A DNA stretch of 64,000 bases from Roseicyclus sediminis (GTDB lineage Bacteria; Pseudomonadota; Alphaproteobacteria; Rhodobacterales; Rhodobacteraceae). Shown here one piece after another: positions 36,549 through 43,624 of this stretch (positions are counted from its first letter, which is position 1; every line of letters starts with the position of its first letter). The notes under the pieces were generated by a model that was not told where the DNA came from, searched no databases, and worked only from the letters and a program-made list of their open reading frames with translations. Both the position numbers and the translations under genes were made by a program. Where the stretch lies: the NCBI RefSeq assembly GCF_025515305.1, contig NZ_JAOPHT010000006.1, positions 62,001-126,000 of the forward strand, written 5' to 3'.

Positions 36549-37613
36549 ATGGAATTCGTCGCAGACATCGCGGCCACGCTGATCGGACAGCTGCAGAAGC
36601 CGACGCTCGCCTTCCTGATCGGCGGGATGCTTCTCGCCGCGCTCGGCAGCAAGCTCGAGGTGCCCGATCCGGTCTACAAGTTCATCGTGATGGTCCTTTT
36701 GCTCAAGGTCGGCCTCAGCGCCGGTATCTCGGTGCGCGAGGCCGATCTTCTCGATCTCGCCGTGCCCGCCGCACTGGCCGCCGCCGTCGGCATCGTCATC
36801 ATCCTGATCGGGCGGGCCACGCTCGCCCGCTGGCGCGGTGTGTCGGAGATGGACGGGATGGCCACCGCGGGCCTCTTCGGGGCGGTCTCGGCCTCGACGC
36901 TGGCGGCCGGGATGGCCATGCTGGACGCCGAGGGGATCGCCTACGAGGGGTTCATCGGCGCCCTCTACCCGTTCATGGACATCGCCGCCCTTGTCACCGC
37001 AATCGTGCTGGCCCGGATGAGCGCGGAGAGGAAGACCGCGCGCAGCCTGCAGAGCAATGGCGCGGCGACCATGACCATCGGTGGTGGTGGGTCCGGCGGA
37101 AACGGCTTCGACGGCGACCTCGTGAAAGGCATCCTCGTCGACACCGCGCGCAGCCCGGCGATCTCGGCGCTGCTGCTCGGGCTGGCCATCGGCATCTTCG
37201 CCCGGCCCGAGAGCGTCTACGAAAGCTTCTATGAGCCGCTGTTCCGGGGCCTCCTGTCGATCCTTATGCTCGTCATGGGCATCGAGGCCTGGCAACGGCT
37301 GTCGGAGATGCGGAAGGTGGCTCACGCCTACGTCCTCTACGGCATCGCGGCACCCTTCCTGCACGGCCTCATCGGCTTCGGCGCCGGGCTGGTGGCGCAT
37401 CACCTGACGGGCTTCTCGGCGGGCGGCGTGGTGCTCCTGTCGGTGATGGCGGCCTCGAGCTCGGACATCTCGGGCCCGCCGACGCTGCGCGGTGCGCTGC
37501 CCGAGGCCAACCCCTCGGCCTATGTCGGCACCTCCACGGGCCTTGGTACGCCGGTCGCGATCCTGTCGATCCCGCTCTGGATCGCTCTGGCAGGGGCCGT
37601 CATCGGGTTCTGA
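36549..37613 (+). CDS. sbtA: SbtA-type sodium-dependent bicarbonate permease
   Basis: 354 residues with about ten hydrophobic helices. It begins MEFVADIAATLIGQLQKP and carries GGMLLAALGSKLEVPDPVYKF and the mid-protein GALYPFMDIAALV segment of the SbtA/DUF897 family, which imports bicarbonate together with sodium in cyanobacteria; a loop with GGGGSGGNG (about 180) splits the two halves. Many non-photosynthetic proteobacteria carry homologues whose substrate is not proven. The gene stands alone between strong terminators, and no sbtB PII-like partner is adjacent. It has its own structured leader. Confidence 0.85.
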   Translation: MEFVADIAATLIGQLQKPTLAFLIGGMLLAALGSKLEVPDPVYKFIVMVLLLKVGLSAGISVREADLLDLAVPAALAAAVGIVIILIGRATLARWRGVSEMDGMATAGLFGAVSASTLAAGMAMLDAEGIAYEGFIGALYPFMDIAALVTAIVLARMSAERKTARSLQSNGAATMTIGGGGSGGNGFDGDLVKGILVDTARSPAISALLLGLAIGIFARPESVYESFYEPLFRGLLSILMLVMGIEAWQRLSEMRKVAHAYVLYGIAAPFLHGLIGFGAGLVAHHLTGFSAGGVVLLSVMAASSSDISGPPTLRGALPEANPSAYVGTSTGLGTPVAILSIPLWIALAGAVIGF

Positions 37614-37634
37614 GGCAAGCGATGCGTAGAAAGG

Positions 37635-37660
37635 AGGCCGGGGGCGACCCCGGCCTTTTT
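37635..37660 (+). terminator. strong Rho-independent terminator after sbtA
   Basis: GGCCGGGG (37636-37643) pairs with CCCCGGCC (37648-37655), extended by A35/T56, with a four-base loop, followed by five Ts. It lies about 20 bases past the sbtA stop. Confidence 0.92.
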
Positions 37661-37752
37661 CGGTTTGTGCGCTGATGAACACCCATCCGTGCCTTGGGAT
37701 TTCTCACCAGATGCCCTAGCTCTGGATCAGGCTAAGCGATGAGAGCGATACC

Positions 37753-38622
37753 ATGAGCGGAAACGACGGTTACACGCCTCCCAGGGTCTGGACCTGGGAC
37801 CAGGAAAACGGCGGCAAATGGGGCAGTCTGAACCGCCCCATCGCAGGGGCCACCCACGACAAGCCCTTGCCTGTCGGCAAGCATCCCTTCCAGCTCTATT
37901 CGCAGGGTACGCCCAACGGCGTGAAGGTCACCGTTCTGTTCGAGGAGCTTCTGGAGGCCGGGCACGAGGCGGACTACGACGCCTGGCTCATCCGGATCGG
38001 CGAAGGAGACCAGTTCGGCTCGGGCTTCGTCGAGATCAACCCCAACTCCAAGATCCCCGCGCTGGTGGACCGGACAGGCCCCGAGCCCGTGCGCGTCTTC
38101 GAGTCGGGCGCGATCCTGATGCACCTGGCCGAGAAGTTCGGCGCCTTCCTCGGCGCGCCCTCGGACCGCCCGGAACTTCTGTCCTGGCTCATGTGGCAGA
38201 TGGGCTCGGCCCCCTATCTCGGCGGCGGCTTCGGGCATTTCTACGCCTACGCGCCCGAGCCGATGGAATACCCGATCAACCGCTACGCCATGGAAGCCAA
38301 GCGCCAGCTCGACGTGCTGAACCGGCATCTGGAGGGGCGGGAATGGATGGTGGGCGATGACCTGACCATCGCCGATATCGCGATCTGCCCCTGGTATGGC
38401 CGCCTCGTGCTCGGCGAAGCCTATGACGCGGGCGAGTTCCTGTCGGTGCACGAATACACCAACGTCATCGCCTGGGCCGAGCGCTTCTACGACCGTCCGG
38501 GCGTGAAGCGCGGGCGCATGGTCAACCGCACCTTCGGGGACCCGTCCCAGCAGCTCTGGGAACGCCACGACGCCAGCGATTTCGAGACGCGGACGCAGGA
38601 CAAGGTAAAGGCCGCAGAGTGA
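37753..38622 (+). CDS. yghU: YghU-type glutathione S-transferase
   Basis: 289 residues. The extended N-terminus (VWTWDQENGGKWGSLNRPIAG) and HPFQLYSQGTPNGVKV, then LFEELLEAG, EINPNSKIPAL and MVGDDLTIADIAI match YghU/YfcG (Nu-class) enzymes that bind two glutathiones and act as disulfide-bond reductases or peroxidases. The longer N-terminus separates YghU from YfcG. The next gene's GTG overlaps its stop (GTGA), so they are translationally coupled. Confidence 0.92.
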   Translation: MSGNDGYTPPRVWTWDQENGGKWGSLNRPIAGATHDKPLPVGKHPFQLYSQGTPNGVKVTVLFEELLEAGHEADYDAWLIRIGEGDQFGSGFVEINPNSKIPALVDRTGPEPVRVFESGAILMHLAEKFGAFLGAPSDRPELLSWLMWQMGSAPYLGGGFGHFYAYAPEPMEYPINRYAMEAKRQLDVLNRHLEGREWMVGDDLTIADIAICPWYGRLVLGEAYDAGEFLSVHEYTNVIAWAERFYDRPGVKRGRMVNRTFGDPSQQLWERHDASDFETRTQDKVKAAE

Positions 38623-38855
38623 GCGCGGACGAGGCACTGATCGCGGCGGTCCTGATGGACCTCGCCCATTCCCGGCGAGCGGGCGCAAGTTTCTGCCCCT
38701 CGGACGCTGCGCGCGCGCTGGCCGAGGACTGGCGACCGCTGATGCCCGAAGTCCGGCGCGTCGCGGCGGGGCTGCCGCTTCTGGCAACGCAGAAAGGCCA
38801 GCCGGTGGACCCCCTCGGTGCGAAAGGGCCGATCCGGCTCAGGCTGGCCGCGTGA
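38619..38855 (+). CDS. DUF3253 protein
   Basis: 78 residues, GTG start overlapping the yghU stop. It has SFCPSDAARAL, WRPLMPEVRRVA, TQKGQPVDP and GPIRLR, which match the short DUF3253 (winged-helix-like) family. Function unknown. It sits in an operon with yghU and the following alkyltransferase gene, whose GTG overlaps its stop by 4 bases. Confidence 0.85.
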   Translation: MSADEALIAAVLMDLAHSRRAGASFCPSDAARALAEDWRPLMPEVRRVAAGLPLLATQKGQPVDPLGAKGPIRLRLAA

Positions 38856-39307
38856 CGCGGGCCGGGCTCGACACGCCTGTCGGGCCGGTCTGGGTCGAGG
38901 CGCGCGACGGTCTGATCGTCGCAAGCGGCTGGGGCCCCGCGTCGCACGAGACGGAAGATCCGACCCTGGCCGAGGCGCTCCGGCAGTGTGATGAGTATTT
39001 CACCGGGAGCCGCAAGGCCTTCGACCTGCCGCTTGCACATGGCAGGAGTGGCCTGCAGGGACAGGTGCTGGACGCGCTCGCGGCGATCCCCTTCGGCGAG
39101 ACGCGGACTTATGGCGACCTCGCGCGCGACCTCGGCGCGCCTGCTCAGGCCATCGGCCAGGCGTGCGGCGCGAACCCTTTGCCGATCCTGATACCGTGCC
39201 ACCGGGTCCTCGGCGCCGCGACGCTCGGCGGGTTCAGCGCGCCGGGCGGGGTCGAGACCAAGGTCGCGCTTCTGCGTCACGAGGGGGCGGCGGGCCTGCT
39301 GATCTGA
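38852..39307 (+). CDS. ogt: methylated-DNA-protein cysteine methyltransferase (Ogt-like)
   Basis: 151 residues. The active-site cysteine is C116 in ILIPCHRV, followed by GGFSAPGGVETK, the expected O6-alkylguanine transferase pattern; QGQVLDALAAIPFGETRTYGDLA is the DNA-binding helical region. The protein repairs O6-methylguanine by irreversible transfer to C116. The GTG start at 38852 overlaps the previous stop. It lacks an Ada-type N-terminal domain, so it is Ogt-like. Confidence 0.93.
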   Translation: MTRAGLDTPVGPVWVEARDGLIVASGWGPASHETEDPTLAEALRQCDEYFTGSRKAFDLPLAHGRSGLQGQVLDALAAIPFGETRTYGDLARDLGAPAQAIGQACGANPLPILIPCHRVLGAATLGGFSAPGGVETKVALLRHEGAAGLLI

Positions 39308-39335
39308 GCGCGGGGCGCCGGAATACGACCGCCCC

Positions 39336-40109
39336 CTAGGGCTGCCAGCCGATCCGCGCCTCGCCCGCCCGCATTTCGTCTCCCGCCCGGTCGAACCGGA
39401 GATAGGCAATCGCCATCCCGCCGGCCTGCGTGAAGAGCGTGCCAACCGTGCGACCCTCGGCATCCTCGATCGGCGTGCCGGGATCCGCCCGCCCGGTCAC
39501 CGTGACCGTCACGAGGCCCTTGCGAAGCTCGGTCTTGTGCTTCATCCGCGCCGTCACCTCCTGCCCGACGTAACAACCCTTGCGGTGATCGACGCCATGC
39601 AGTCGGTCGAAGCCCATCTCGAGGATGAAGCTGTCGTTCGGGACAAGCTCCACCCCCGTCTCCGGCACGCAGGCGGCGACCCGGATCGCGTCCCAGTCGA
39701 TCGCGGGCTCGCCCCCGCCCAGTCCGTAGCCCCGCCAGCCGAGCGCGGGGTGGCGCGGATCGGGCCAAGCCCCCTCGGGCGCGTCGCCGAGGCCGCGGGT
39801 GACCGTCAGGCCGCTGTCCTCGATTCCCACATCGGCGCGCAGGCGGTACATCGACAGCCGCTGCGCCAGACCGGCCGCAAGCTCGGTCTTCACGTCGAGA
39901 AGGATGTCCTCGCCCCGGTTCAGAAGGAAGAAATCTGCCAGGTACTTGCCCTGGGGCGTCAGGAGCGCCGACCACACGAGGCCAGAGCCCTCTGGCCCGA
40001 CGTCATGGGTGACGAGACCGTGCAGGAACTTTTCCCGGTCGCCCCCGGAGATCCGCAGGACCGTTCGGTCCGAGGCGCGTTCGCCCGTGGCCTCTTCCGT
40101 CATCATCAC
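39336..40109 (-). CDS. ygfZ: YgfZ/GcvT-like folate-binding protein
   Basis: 257 residues. The signature KGCYVGQEVTARM contains the conserved cysteine C179. YgfZ-type proteins bind tetrahydrofolate and assist iron-sulphur cluster enzymes, for example MiaB. The start used is the first of three Met codons (40109). It is convergent with ogt (29-base gap) and divergent from the serine-glyoxylate aminotransferase gene. Confidence 0.92.
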   Translation of the reverse strand: MMMTEEATGERASDRTVLRISGGDREKFLHGLVTHDVGPEGSGLVWSALLTPQGKYLADFFLLNRGEDILLDVKTELAAGLAQRLSMYRLRADVGIEDSGLTVTRGLGDAPEGAWPDPRHPALGWRGYGLGGGEPAIDWDAIRVAACVPETGVELVPNDSFILEMGFDRLHGVDHRKGCYVGQEVTARMKHKTELRKGLVTVTVTGRADPGTPIEDAEGRTVGTLFTQAGGMAIAYLRFDRAGDEMRAGEARIGWQP

Positions 40110-40127
40110 CTCCGCCGAAGTCGCTTC

Positions 40128-40140
40128 TCACAATTAGTGA
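40128..40140. promoter_or_regulatory. short inverted repeat in ygfZ/aminotransferase gap
   Basis: TCAC-AATTA-GTGA lies 18 bases before the ygfZ start and about 90 before the aminotransferase start. It is a plausible but weak operator half-site pair and nothing ties it to a known regulator. Confidence 0.25.
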
Positions 40141-40231
40141 TGTCCCGCCCGCACGCCAAGCCGGGCGGCACGATTGACCTTGCCCGTCGCGCGTTCTACC
40201 CCGCTTCTGTCCCGTGAGAGGAGCCCCCGAA

Positions 40232-41431
40232 ATGAGCCTTGCCAACGGCCGCCACTACCTCGCCATTCCCGGCCCGTCCGTCATGCCCGACCGCGTCTTG
40301 CAGGCGATGCACCGCCCGGCGCCGAACATCTACACCGGGCAACTCGTGGACATGGTGGCAGGCCTCGTCCCCGACCTCAGGACCGTGGCGCGAACGACGC
40401 AGAATGTCGCCATGTACATCGCCAATGGCCACGGGGCATGGGAAGCGGCCCTGACCAACACCCTCAGCCGGGGCGACCGAATCCTCGTTCTGGGCACCGG
40501 CCGCTTCTGCCTCGGCTGGGGCGAGATGGCGGCGGCGATGGGGATCGACTGCCAGATCATCGATTTCGGCCAACGCTCCGACATCGACATGTCCCGCGTC
40601 GCCGAGGCGCTGGCCGCCGACCGCGAACACCGGATCCGCGCCGTTCTCGCCGTGCAGGTCGATACCTCCACGAGCGTGAAGAACGATATCGAGGGGATCC
40701 GCCGCACGCTCGATGCCGTGGACCATCCCGCGCTCCTTTTCGCCGATTGCATCGCCTGCCTCGCCTGCGACGAGTTCCACATGGACGACTGGGGCGTCGA
40801 CGTGATGGTGACCGGAAGCCAGAAGGGGCTGATGACACCGCCCGGAATGGGCTTCGTCTTCTTCAGCGACAAGGCCGACCAGGCGCGCGCGCGCGCGGAC
40901 CTCGTCACGCCCTACTGGGACTGGCGCCCGCGCGCGAACCCTGCCGAGTTCTACCGCTACTTCAACGGCACCGCGCCGACGCATCACCTCTACGGGTTGC
41001 GCGTCGCGCTCGACATGATCGTGCATGAGGAAGGGCTGGAAAACGTCTGGCACCGGCACGCGGTTCTGGCCCGCGCCGTCTGGGCCGCGCTGGAAGTCTG
41101 GGGACAGGCCGGACCGGTTCGCCCGAACATTGCCGACCGCAACACGCGGAGCCACTCGGTCACGACGGTCAACTTCGGCCCCGGAAACGGCAAGCGGATG
41201 CGCGACTGGATGACCGCCAATGCCGGCGTGACGCTCGGCATTCCGCTTGGCGGCGTCGAGGGGCCCGGTGGCAATGCCGACGACTTCCTGCGGATCGGGC
41301 ATATGGGCCATGTCAACACGCACATGGTGCTGGGCGTGCTGGCGAGCCTTCAGGCGGGCATGACCGCGCTTGGCATTCCGCACGGGGCCACGGGGCTCGA
41401 GGCGGCGATGAAGGTGATCGCGGAGGGCTGA
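40232..41431 (+). CDS. serine-glyoxylate aminotransferase
   Basis: 399 residues. The start at 40232 (MSLANGRHYLAIPGP) follows GAGAGGAG; an earlier ATG is rejected. A fold-type I aminotransferase of class V: PLP lysine K198 in VTGSQKGLM, with IPGPSVMPDRV, YTGQLVD and HGAWEAAL matching the serine-glyoxylate/alanine-glyoxylate group. It converts serine plus glyoxylate to hydroxypyruvate plus glycine, a serine-cycle or glyoxylate step consistent with methylated-amine use. No hydroxypyruvate reductase gene is adjacent. Confidence 0.9.
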   Translation: MSLANGRHYLAIPGPSVMPDRVLQAMHRPAPNIYTGQLVDMVAGLVPDLRTVARTTQNVAMYIANGHGAWEAALTNTLSRGDRILVLGTGRFCLGWGEMAAAMGIDCQIIDFGQRSDIDMSRVAEALAADREHRIRAVLAVQVDTSTSVKNDIEGIRRTLDAVDHPALLFADCIACLACDEFHMDDWGVDVMVTGSQKGLMTPPGMGFVFFSDKADQARARADLVTPYWDWRPRANPAEFYRYFNGTAPTHHLYGLRVALDMIVHEEGLENVWHRHAVLARAVWAALEVWGQAGPVRPNIADRNTRSHSVTTVNFGPGNGKRMRDWMTANAGVTLGIPLGGVEGPGGNADDFLRIGHMGHVNTHMVLGVLASLQAGMTALGIPHGATGLEAAMKVIAEG

Positions 41432-41446
41432 GGTGGCGGCAGGCCC

Positions 41447-41746
41447 TCAGCGGTCCCGCCCGTTCCGCCGGAACGACGCGCGCAACTCGGCGTCACGTTC
41501 CTTGCGGGCAAGCGCAAGCTCGCCATCGCGCTGACCTTCGCAGACGCGGAGGATGCAGTGAGTGGCGAACGCCGCGATCGCCGCGCCCAGCGGACCCGTC
41601 CAGACCCAGAGCACGAAGAGCGAGAACACCGTGAGAGCCATGGCGAGTGCGTAGAGAACCCGGAAATGCATTGGGGAAACCGTCGTTGGCAGGACCTGCT
41701 TCCGGAGGTAGCGCCAAAATGTCGCAGGGGAAGCCGGCTTCTCCAA
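41447..41746 (-). CDS. small hypothetical membrane protein
   Basis: Up to 99 residues from a TTG at 41746; an ATG at 41671 would give a 74-residue protein (MHFRVLYALAMALTVF). The middle has two adjacent hydrophobic segments (about 30-60 of the long form), and the C-terminus is charged (ALARKERDAELRASFRRNGRD). I do not recognise the family. It is convergent with the aminotransferase (16-base gap). The start is uncertain and the gene itself is not certain. Confidence 0.5.
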   Translation of the reverse strand: MEKPASPATFWRYLRKQVLPTTVSPMHFRVLYALAMALTVFSLFVLWVWTGPLGAAIAAFATHCILRVCEGQRDGELALARKERDAELRASFRRNGRDR

Positions 41747-41828
41747 TTATCCGGAAACCTGCGCGCCGTGCTCTGCCGGTGATCGTCGGAAAACAAGCGT
41801 AGCGCCGGTATCGGGCCGGCTGTTCAGG

Positions 41829-42971
41829 TTATCGGCTGGTGACGGCCACCGGCGCGCCGCGGGCCTCTTCCAGCGCTTCGGGCAACGCCCGGGCGAAGGC
41901 GTCGAGGTCGGCCTCCCGCCCGCAGGAGACCCGGATGCACCGGTCCTGCGGCGGCGTGAAGGGCATCCGCACGAAGACCCCCCGCGCGATGAGGCCGGCC
42001 ACCACGGCGCGGGCGAAGGCACCGTCCCGGCCGCAGTCGATGGTCACGAAGTTCGTCGCCGAGGGCAGCGGCAGCAGGCCATGCTCGATCGCGATCTTTC
42101 CGATCCGCTCCCGCGCGGCGGCGATGTCGGCGACTGTCCGGGCCAGGTAGTCCTGGTCGGCGAGCGCGGCGAGCGCGCCGGCCTGCGCGACACGGCCCAT
42201 GCCGAAATGGTTCCGGATGCGGTTGAAGGCGGCGACGAAATCCGGCGCGGCAATGCCGTAACCCACGCGCAGACCCGCGAGACCATAGGCCTTCGAGAAG
42301 GTCCGGAACCGGATTACGCGGGGATGGGTGGTGTCGATGGCGGGCACCGCTTCGGCGGGCGCGGTATCGGCATAGGCCTCGTCGAGGGCGAGCACGGCGC
42401 CCGCCGGAAGAGCGTCGATCATGCGCTGGACGGTGGCCGCGTCATGCCAGCTTCCCATCGGGTTGTCGGGATTGGCGAAGTAGACAAGCTTCGCATCCAC
42501 CTCGGCCGCCTTGGCGATCAGGGCCTCGGGATCCTCGGCATCGCCCTTGTAAGGCACCTTGTGCAGAACTCCGCCAAAGCCCGCGACATGGTAGTTGAAG
42601 GTCGGATAGGCGCCGTCCGAGGTCACCACCGCATCGCCCGGCGCGACGAGAAGCCGGACGAGGTAGCCGAGAAGCCCGTCGATCCCCTCGCCCACCACGA
42701 TGTTCTCCGCGCCCACGCCATGATGGGCCGCGAGCGCGCGGCGCAGGTCATGCACCTCGGGATCGCCGTACATCCATGCGCCCGATGCGGCCTCGGCGAT
42801 GGCCGCCACTGCCTTCGGCGAGGGGCCGAAGACGCTTTCGTTCGCGCCGAGACGGGCGGCGAAGGCGGCGCCGCGCGCGCGCTCCTGCGTCTCGGGGCCG
42901 ACGAAAGGCACCGTCGCCGGAAGCGTGCGGACGAGATCGGTATAGCGGGGGGCTTGGGTGCTGTCGGACAT
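41829..42971 (-). CDS. hisC: histidinol-phosphate aminotransferase-like (HisC family)
   Basis: 380 residues from the ATG at 42971 (MSDSTQAPRYTD). Fold type I PLP enzyme; the catalytic lysine is K227 in FRTFSKAYGLAG, with ANPDNPMGSW and the LGANES segment in the usual places. The closest family is HisC, which makes histidinol phosphate from imidazole-acetol phosphate, but the family also contains aromatic aminotransferases, and no his gene is near, so the physiological substrate is open. It is divergent from a small Tat-signal peptide gene. Confidence 0.8.
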   Translation of the reverse strand: MSDSTQAPRYTDLVRTLPATVPFVGPETQERARGAAFAARLGANESVFGPSPKAVAAIAEAASGAWMYGDPEVHDLRRALAAHHGVGAENIVVGEGIDGLLGYLVRLLVAPGDAVVTSDGAYPTFNYHVAGFGGVLHKVPYKGDAEDPEALIAKAAEVDAKLVYFANPDNPMGSWHDAATVQRMIDALPAGAVLALDEAYADTAPAEAVPAIDTTHPRVIRFRTFSKAYGLAGLRVGYGIAAPDFVAAFNRIRNHFGMGRVAQAGALAALADQDYLARTVADIAAARERIGKIAIEHGLLPLPSATNFVTIDCGRDGAFARAVVAGLIARGVFVRMPFTPPQDRCIRVSCGREADLDAFARALPEALEEARGAPVAVTSR

Positions 42972-43072
42972 GGAGCGGAGAAAAATCCGAAATTCTCCCC
43001 CTGCGCAAGGCTTGCCGGAAACCTTGCGCGAACCGATGCTCCAAGGCCCCGAACCTGCGAGGAGATCCATGG

Positions 43073-43237
43073 ATGCCGGAACTGACCCGTCGCGGCTTTC
43101 TCGCCGCCCTATCCGCCGCAGGCGCCGCGCGCGCCCTGCCCCCGGCGCTTGCGCGCCTCCCCGCCCGGCGTATCCTGACGCTTGTGCGGGACAAGGCCAC
43201 GGGAGGCCTGCGTGCCGTGGACCGTCTGGTGCCCTGA
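43073..43237 (+). CDS. 54-residue peptide with twin-arginine signal
   Basis: MPELTRRGFLAALSAAGAA carries the Tat consensus (TRRGFL) followed by a hydrophobic stretch; the rest is only RILTLVRDKATGGLRAVDRLVP. The start has a good ribosome binding site (GAGGAG at 43059-43064). The protein is too short for a domain after signal cleavage at about 25-30. It may be a secreted small peptide or an accessory lipoprotein-like piece; function unknown. It is divergent from hisC and convergent with DUF1992. Confidence 0.5.
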   Translation: MPELTRRGFLAALSAAGAARALPPALARLPARRILTLVRDKATGGLRAVDRLVP

Positions 43238-43240
43238 GCC

Positions 43241-43573
43241 TCAACGCATGAAGCGTTTGCGCGCCTCCTCGGCGATCGAAAGCTTCATCTGCAGTTCCGC
43301 GATCCGGGCCATGGCCTTGCGCCGGGCGTCTTCCCCCTCGGCGGCGGCGTAGTCGGCCTTCGCGGCCTCAACGGCCTTGCGCAGCTCGATCTCCTCGGGC
43401 AGCGCGCCATGCTCGTGCATGATGCGGTAACCCACGGCCTCGCCGGGGTCCACGAAGGCCGCCTCGGGGCGTTCGGGCAGAGGCCGGCCCTCGCCTTCGA
43501 GGCCCGAGAGCTTGCCCTCGGCCAGCGCCTTCTGCATCTGGCGTTCGGCCAGCTTGTCCCACTTGCCCGTCAT
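43241..43573 (-). CDS. DUF1992 (DnaJ-homologue C28-like) protein
   Basis: 110 residues. It starts at MTGKWDKLAERQMQ (43573); an open frame upstream looks non-coding. The pattern LAERQMQKALAEGKLSGLEGEGRPLP is the DUF1992 signature; these proteins are called DnaJ homologue subfamily C member 28 in eukaryotes, but lack the J domain. Function unknown. It is followed on the plus strand by nothing but the small Tat ORF stop 3 bases away, so the two are convergent. Confidence 0.88.
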   Translation of the reverse strand: MTGKWDKLAERQMQKALAEGKLSGLEGEGRPLPERPEAAFVDPGEAVGYRIMHEHGALPEEIELRKAVEAAKADYAAAEGEDARRKAMARIAELQMKLSIAEEARKRFMR

Positions 43574-43624
43574 GGCAGGTATCCTACCACAACCGGACAC
43601 GCGCCGCGCGGGAATGCGTGGCCG

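Noticed and set aside
33048-37682. A 1544-residue open frame on the minus strand opposite ileS and sbtA
   Set aside because: It is antisense to two clearly real genes, has low-complexity His/Arg/Gly-rich composition, no domain signature, and is explained by high GC and codon bias of the plus strand.
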